64,000 nucleotides of DNA, taken from Microbacterium hydrocarbonoxydans. Lineage in GTDB: Bacteria; Actinomycetota; Actinomycetes; Actinomycetales; Microbacteriaceae. The DNA is taken from NCBI RefSeq assembly GCF_900105205.1, contig NZ_FNSQ01000005.1:2046001-2110000 (forward strand). Direction: 5' to 3'. Under the pieces are notes generated by a model that saw nothing but the letters and a program-made list of their open reading frames with translations, had not been told where the DNA came from and made no database searches. Below, one piece after another: positions 63,301-64,000 of the stretch (its first letter is position 1; each line of letters begins with the position of its first letter). Position numbers and translations under genes: made by a program.

Positions 63301-64000
63301 CCACAGGCCGCCACCGCTCATCCCCTTCAGAAACCCCTCCAGTGGACCGCCCGGTTTGCGGCGCGTGGCAACCTTCGGCACGGTCAGCGGTACATCGATG
63401 AACAGATCGAGGAGACTGTTCGACAGGCTGACCTGTTTGAACTTAACCGTTGCATCGACATCGAACTGCCAGGCCAAGAAGGCTCGGATCGCATCCTGCT
63501 GTCGCTTTTGCCCGGACCCCAGCACTTCCCGGAGAACGACCTCTAGTCCGTCTTCAAGGCTGAGGAGCTCAGAATATTTGAGCTTTAGGCTGATCGGCGC
63601 TGAATCGAGACGACGATCGAGGTCATCACGCCAGAGGCATTGGGCAGGAACAGCGACGTTCGCGTCAAGCCATTCCTGCACTCTATCGATGCGGCCCACT
63701 CCCGGATGTGAGGTGCCACGCGCGTTCGTGGCGATGACGTACTTTCCAGCCCCATTGGCGATCAGTTCCTGAATACTAGAGAGCTCTTTCTCCAGCACTC
63801 CGATCATCCAGTCCGCGCTCTCCTCTTCATCGAGACGCTTAAACTTCACCTGAAGGACCGTCAGCGAGTCTGCGGTCGCGGCGTCCCTACCTCCGTCAGG
63901 TTGTCCCACGGGGAAGCACTGGAGATTGGGATATTCAGGGAGCAGCAGAGCCTGGCAAAAATGCTGGAACCGCTCCGGGTTGCTGTTCTCGTACAGAAAT
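60276..64000. mobile_element. Left edge of a probable acquired (defence) island
   Basis: From about 60276 to the window end the DNA is visibly less GC-rich, codon third positions are less G/C-biased, and the single gene present is unrelated to the conserved neighbourhood. The boundary falls inside the ssb gene, whose 5' part is missing. No integrase, tRNA site or direct repeat is visible on this side; the other end is outside the window, so the mode of insertion is unknown. Confidence 0.55.
60301..64000 (-). CDS. Mrr-like nuclease / NACHT NTPase fusion, candidate antiphage protein (5' end beyond window)
   Basis: At least 1,232 residues are visible and the start is outside. N-terminal part: a PD-(D/E)XK fold of the Mrr type, with 'FPVGQPDGGRDAA' (Asp of the catalytic site, visible residues ~35-39) and 'VLQVKFKR' (QxK, ~50-52). 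Then a P-loop NTPase: Walker A 'LEGAPGQGKSTLAQY' (63136-63162) and Walker B 'LLFLDGLDEVAD' (62815-62844), followed by 'VVVTSRPS', the NACHT pattern. The remaining ~750 residues are mainly helical with no repeat recognised and probably sense or bind the trigger. Such nuclease-NACHT/STAND proteins act in abortive antiphage defence by cutting DNA after sensing a phage component; that role is inferred. No partner gene is visible on this side. Confidence 0.8.
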   Translation of the reverse strand, partial: FLYENSNPERFQHFCQALLLPEYPNLQCFPVGQPDGGRDAATADSLTVLQVKFKRLDEEESADWMIGVLEKELSSIQELIANGAGKYVIATNARGTSHPGVGRIDRVQEWLDANVAVPAQCLWRDDLDRRLDSAPISLKLKYSELLSLEDGLEVVLREVLGSGQKRQQDAIRAFLAWQFDVDATVKFKQVSLSNSLLDLFIDVPLTVPKVATRRKPGGPLEGFLKGMSGGGLWIEGSEGHLEVAVRTSAGNAMRRSQLKTAQVLLGSTAQEYLKRVVLEGAPGQGKSTLAQYVCQVHRARFLGKTELIEALPSEYLQTAFRIPLKVDLRDLATFLDGRDPFDADTNPIAGPHTFERFLAHLVEQGSGGIHFEAHDILTLMQDLPTLLFLDGLDEVADIAQRERLVSAVGEALSRWQSFDCDLQVVVTSRPSVFGHAPSFEKADFITLALGNIDGPLISEYAEKWIASRGLEVAEARAVRKILAQKLDLAHIRDLTRNPMQLTILLSLIHQIGHSLPDQRTDLYGRYVDLFLTREADKHPMVRDNRQVLLEFIQYLAWSLQSEAESSKTAGSISAAALQELARRYLAERGHSLDIADDLFGGGFERVYVLVERIEGLYEFEVQPLREFFCARHLYETTPSASRIDGAPRGDLAQRFEALASNPFWLNVCRFYAGSCTRGETGTLVISLTEMIQTGSFAQAMHARRVAVSLLQDWVFSSVKFAQDQLIRVVFEEYGLFRFFSGEVRELEALQLEEECGRDTLRDILFEQLTASDAQDFPATQLAYVLAFNGGFALHDRFAELIQTSTGTRRTHLLLLMTRSNALQGSQPSRVWQLLIDDSPSRQELLARVTDLIGREDLARRMPGLIECFFDGLRKAQIDARSNSFNSLAVIAELVNRTPGMTPFVRNFARSGSVFPLKDGHVEMPEFVPVGFEKFLQVAIRREGDTAQRAEEWSRAEEWSLLAETLREELGDCGASVSLAVRAAGLKSSATPLPGSENMMNSSIPVCSRARYARLKRGGHRWWSHQRSGIQSGTDRLLWLSVTLLWASLENVTSLATELNEEISLLDEDELLSLRLIVRSTVEQLGVREDRKKTESFSLEPFDGRTCELIVEMFRARVGVLHMPSGRGLPPGAVETLASAKLEALLAQGPREKTLESELEWGRAAQSARPTVLDFEPGGWVVPKMSKELVSAVLADPAAYPYEWMSRARTAAESRYRPLSLTAVASKQAWHFV

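Noticed and set aside
60301..64000. Firm assignment of the NACHT gene to a named Avs type
   Set aside because: The N-terminus is outside the window and the C-terminal region shows no TPR-like repeats that I can recognise, so only the general architecture is claimed.

Overview
The window is high-GC actinobacterial chromosome. Gene content and order point to the family Microbacteriaceae, most likely Microbacterium or a close relative: RbpA, the PafB/PafC pair, a coproporphyrin-type ferrochelatase, small Microbacteriaceae-type conserved proteins, many GTG starts, and many 1-4 base start/stop overlaps. Several blocks follow the gene order known from Mycobacterium tuberculosis: rbpA/lnt, helY-tatC-tatA-pafC-pafB, the bkd/leucine-catabolism cluster, and nei-rpiB-pepN-glbO-thioesterase-ettA-ssb. 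This part is core genome.

Layout. 0-1.2 kb: AraC regulator, VOC protein and the start of a UvrA-like ATPase, apparently one operon. 1.2-5.1 kb: HdeD-like membrane protein, SDR protein, NfeD/stomatin pair, glycerophosphodiesterase. 5.1-15.3 kb: RbpA, then a long minus-strand block running from a HAD hydrolase and TrmI through an FKBP lipoprotein, PafB, PafC, TatA, TatC and HelY to apolipoprotein N-acyltransferase. 15.3-25 kb: PAC2 protein, UppP, M20 peptidase, tRNA-Leu(GAG), ferritin-like/VIT transporter, SF2 helicase, SGNH hydrolase, SpoU methyltransferase, sirtuin and histidine phosphatase.

25-36 kb is a catabolic region. Acyl-CoA carboxylase (two subunits), acyl-CoA dehydrogenase, MaoC hydratase and a CitE-like lyase lie next to a divergent TetR regulator. 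A branched-chain 2-oxoacid dehydrogenase (E1 alpha, E1 beta, E2) lies next to a divergent Lrp/AsnC regulator. Together they can carry branched-chain 2-oxoacids, chiefly from leucine, to CoA esters and on to acetyl-CoA-level products. Each divergent promoter region holds a clear inverted repeat.

36-43 kb is more accessory: alpha/beta hydrolase, exonuclease, AraC regulator, a coupled glycosyltransferase/EEP phosphatase/membrane-protein trio, a small membrane-protein pair of which one member is frameshifted, a GntR regulator and a CAT-anticodon tRNA. 43-60 kb returns to conserved genes: gamma carbonic anhydrase, Dps, amidohydrolase, PaiB, Nei-type glycosylase, RpiB, ferrochelatase, aminopeptidase N, MscS, truncated hemoglobin, FAD dehydrogenase, two thioesterases, EttA and a lipoprotein.

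The most notable feature is at the right edge. At about 60.28 kb a single-stranded-DNA-binding protein gene is cut off inside its OB fold. The sequence then becomes visibly less GC-rich and carries one very large minus-strand gene that runs off the window. It encodes an N-terminal Mrr-like PD-(D/E)XK nuclease, a NACHT-type NTPase and a long C-terminal region. This is the architecture of bacterial NLR-like (NACHT/STAND) antiphage proteins, and the segment looks like the edge of an inserted defence island. Its far end and the start of the gene are outside the window.

No CRISPR array, IS element or rRNA is seen, and no gene-free stretch exceeds 300 bases.
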